From assembly GCA_025458755.1 (NCBI GenBank), contig JALORT010000171.1, positions 1 to 5,519 on the forward strand: a stretch of DNA of 5,519 nt. The letters are read 5' to 3'. Shown here in pieces: positions 4,565-5,519 of this stretch (its first letter is position 1; every line of letters starts with the position of its first letter). The stretch comes from Methylotetracoccus sp. (GTDB lineage Bacteria; Pseudomonadota; Gammaproteobacteria; Methylococcales; Methylococcaceae). The notes beneath the pieces are model-generated. The model searched no databases, was not told the origin of the DNA, and saw nothing but the letters and a program-made list of their open reading frames with translations. A program made the position numbers and the translations under genes.

Positions 4565-5446
4565 CTAGGCGTCTGTCGCATCGCCGGGTCCGAGCAACGT
4601 AGTCAGGTATCCGCGCAAGCCTGGACCGACATCGGGGCGTTCCAAAGCCAGGTCGATATTCGCCTGGAGCCAGTCCAGCCGGCTGCCGATGTCGTAACGT
4701 CGGCCATCGATTCGAACGCCCTTCAGGCGTCCGGTCTCGGCCAGTTCGTTCAGCGCGTCGGTCAGTTGAATTTCGTCATTCCGTCCCGGTGTTGTCCGTT
4801 CCAAGACGTCGAAGATGTCCGGTGTCAGCACGTAGCGGCCGGCGACGGCAAGGTTGGATGGCGCAGCTTCCGGAGGGGGCTTCTCCTGCAGTCCATCGAT
4901 GCGATACAGGCGGCCGTCGGCGCTGAGGCCGCGGATCACGCCGTAGCGGGAGACTTTGTCCGATGGAACTTCCTCCAAGGCAACCATCGCTCCACCGTGC
5001 AGCTTATGCATGTTGGTCAGCTGCAGGGTGGCTGGAACAGTGGATCTGACCACCGTATCGCCCAGCAGAACCGCAAATGGCTCGCGGCCGACATGGTCGC
5101 GCGCGTAGGCCACCGCGTCACCGAGCCCGCGGAGCGTCTGCTGCCAGTCGAAGTGGATTCGGGCCATGGACGAAAGCCGATGCAGCGATTCGAGTTCGGC
5201 GGTTCGGCCTTTGGTCGTCAGCAGCGCTTCCAGCTCGGGGTGGCGGTCGAAGTGCTCCTCGATGGCGCGTTTGCCCCGGCTGATGATGATCAGCACGTCC
5301 TGGATACCGGCCGCGGCGGCTTCTTCGACCACGTATTGGATGACCGGCCGGTCGACGATCGGCAGCATCTCTTTCGGCAGGGACTTGGTCAGAAGCAAGA
5401 GCCGCGTTCCGTAACCGGCAGCCGGGATGACAGCTTTCCGGATCAT
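4565..5446 (-). CDS. galU: UTP--glucose-1-phosphate uridylyltransferase (GalU-type)
   Basis: The product has 293 residues, matching the GalU family, which joins UTP and glucose-1-phosphate to make UDP-glucose for envelope polysaccharides in the cytoplasm. The nucleotide-binding loop is AAGYGTR (9-15), followed by TKSLPKEMLPIVDRPVIQYV (20-39) and RGKRAIEEHFDR (57-68). The metal region is LLGDTVV (127-133), then EEVPSDKVSRYGVI (158-171), QEKP (187-190; the Lys expected to contact the sugar phosphate), APSNLAVAGRYVLTPDIF (195-212), DEIQLTDAL (224-232) and RYDIGSRLDWL (250-260). Departures from the common pattern: L18 where TR-F-L-P-A-TK has Pro, D110 in place of the His of GLGHAV, and T131 in place of the second Asp of GDD. 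The first Asp, D130, is kept. It is probably active but may be a divergent paralog with altered sugar or nucleotide preference. Its ATG overlaps the upstream stop (ATGA), suggesting translational coupling; AGGG lies 10 bases before the start. Confidence 0.88.
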   Translation of the reverse strand: MIRKAVIPAAGYGTRLLLLTKSLPKEMLPIVDRPVIQYVVEEAAAAGIQDVLIIISRGKRAIEEHFDRHPELEALLTTKGRTAELESLHRLSSMARIHFDWQQTLRGLGDAVAYARDHVGREPFAVLLGDTVVRSTVPATLQLTNMHKLHGGAMVALEEVPSDKVSRYGVIRGLSADGRLYRIDGLQEKPPPEAAPSNLAVAGRYVLTPDIFDVLERTTPGRNDEIQLTDALNELAETGRLKGVRIDGRRYDIGSRLDWLQANIDLALERPDVGPGLRGYLTTLLGPGDATDA

Positions 5447-5517
5447 GCAATCCGCACCCTGCCGCCGTTGTTGATGCGTCCTGCCGCTTCGAACGCATCG
5501 GCCGGCCTGCGTTCGGC
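5443..5517 (-). CDS. C-terminal end of an unidentified gene, coupled to galU
   Basis: The last 24 codons of a minus-strand frame enter from the right edge and end ...AGRINNGGRVRIA with TGA at 5443-5445. The stop overlaps the galU start as ATGA, a common arrangement in operons, which argues that this frame is real rather than chance. The tail is basic and Gly/Asn-rich. I cannot assign a family from so short a piece; the galU context suggests, without proving, a sugar or envelope gene. Confidence 0.45.
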   Translation of the reverse strand, partial: AERRPADAFEAAGRINNGGRVRIA

Positions 5518-5519
5518 GT

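Overview
This is a G+C-rich bacterial chromosomal window with short intergenic gaps and ordinary Shine-Dalgarno signals. The gene content (lipobox lipoproteins with an outer-membrane-type signal, PhoU, DUF47, GalU, a fatty-acid-hydroxylase relative) suggests a Gram-negative, proteobacterium-like or Nitrospirota-like organism. Nothing here fixes the taxon, and no rRNA, tRNA, CRISPR array or intact transposase is visible.

Layout: (1) Bases 1-263 are mostly non-coding, with a good TATAAT box at 172-177 and a strong Shine-Dalgarno. (2) Bases 264-1127 (+) hold two small tandem lipoproteins that are clearly paralogous and of unknown function. (3) Bases 1128-1832 hold no gene I believe in, but contain several inverted repeats, including two overlapping stems that cannot form together. 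An AT-rich promoter-like patch follows at about 1715-1790. (4) Bases 1833-2874 (+) are a broken sterol-desaturase/fatty-acid-hydroxylase gene with two apparent one-base deletions and one in-frame TAA, yet all three histidine clusters are readable. (5) Bases 2875-3038 separate convergent genes and carry two GC-rich hairpins. (6) Bases 3039-5517 (-) form a co-directional set, in transcription order: the tail of an unidentified gene, a galU-like nucleotidyltransferase that overlaps it by ATGA, a DUF47 PhoU-like protein, and PhoU.

The minus-strand set pairs two PhoU-superfamily regulators with an enzyme making UDP-glucose. DUF47 proteins are typically partners of Pit-type phosphate permeases and PhoU of Pst transporters, but no transporter lies in the window. 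The link between phosphate control and sugar-nucleotide synthesis is therefore inferred from gene order only. The points most worth a second look are the altered second metal-binding motif of PhoU, the unassigned lipoprotein pair, the substitutions in GalU, the decayed hydroxylase, and the palindrome cluster at 1411-1484. I see no convincing wholly new multi-gene system.
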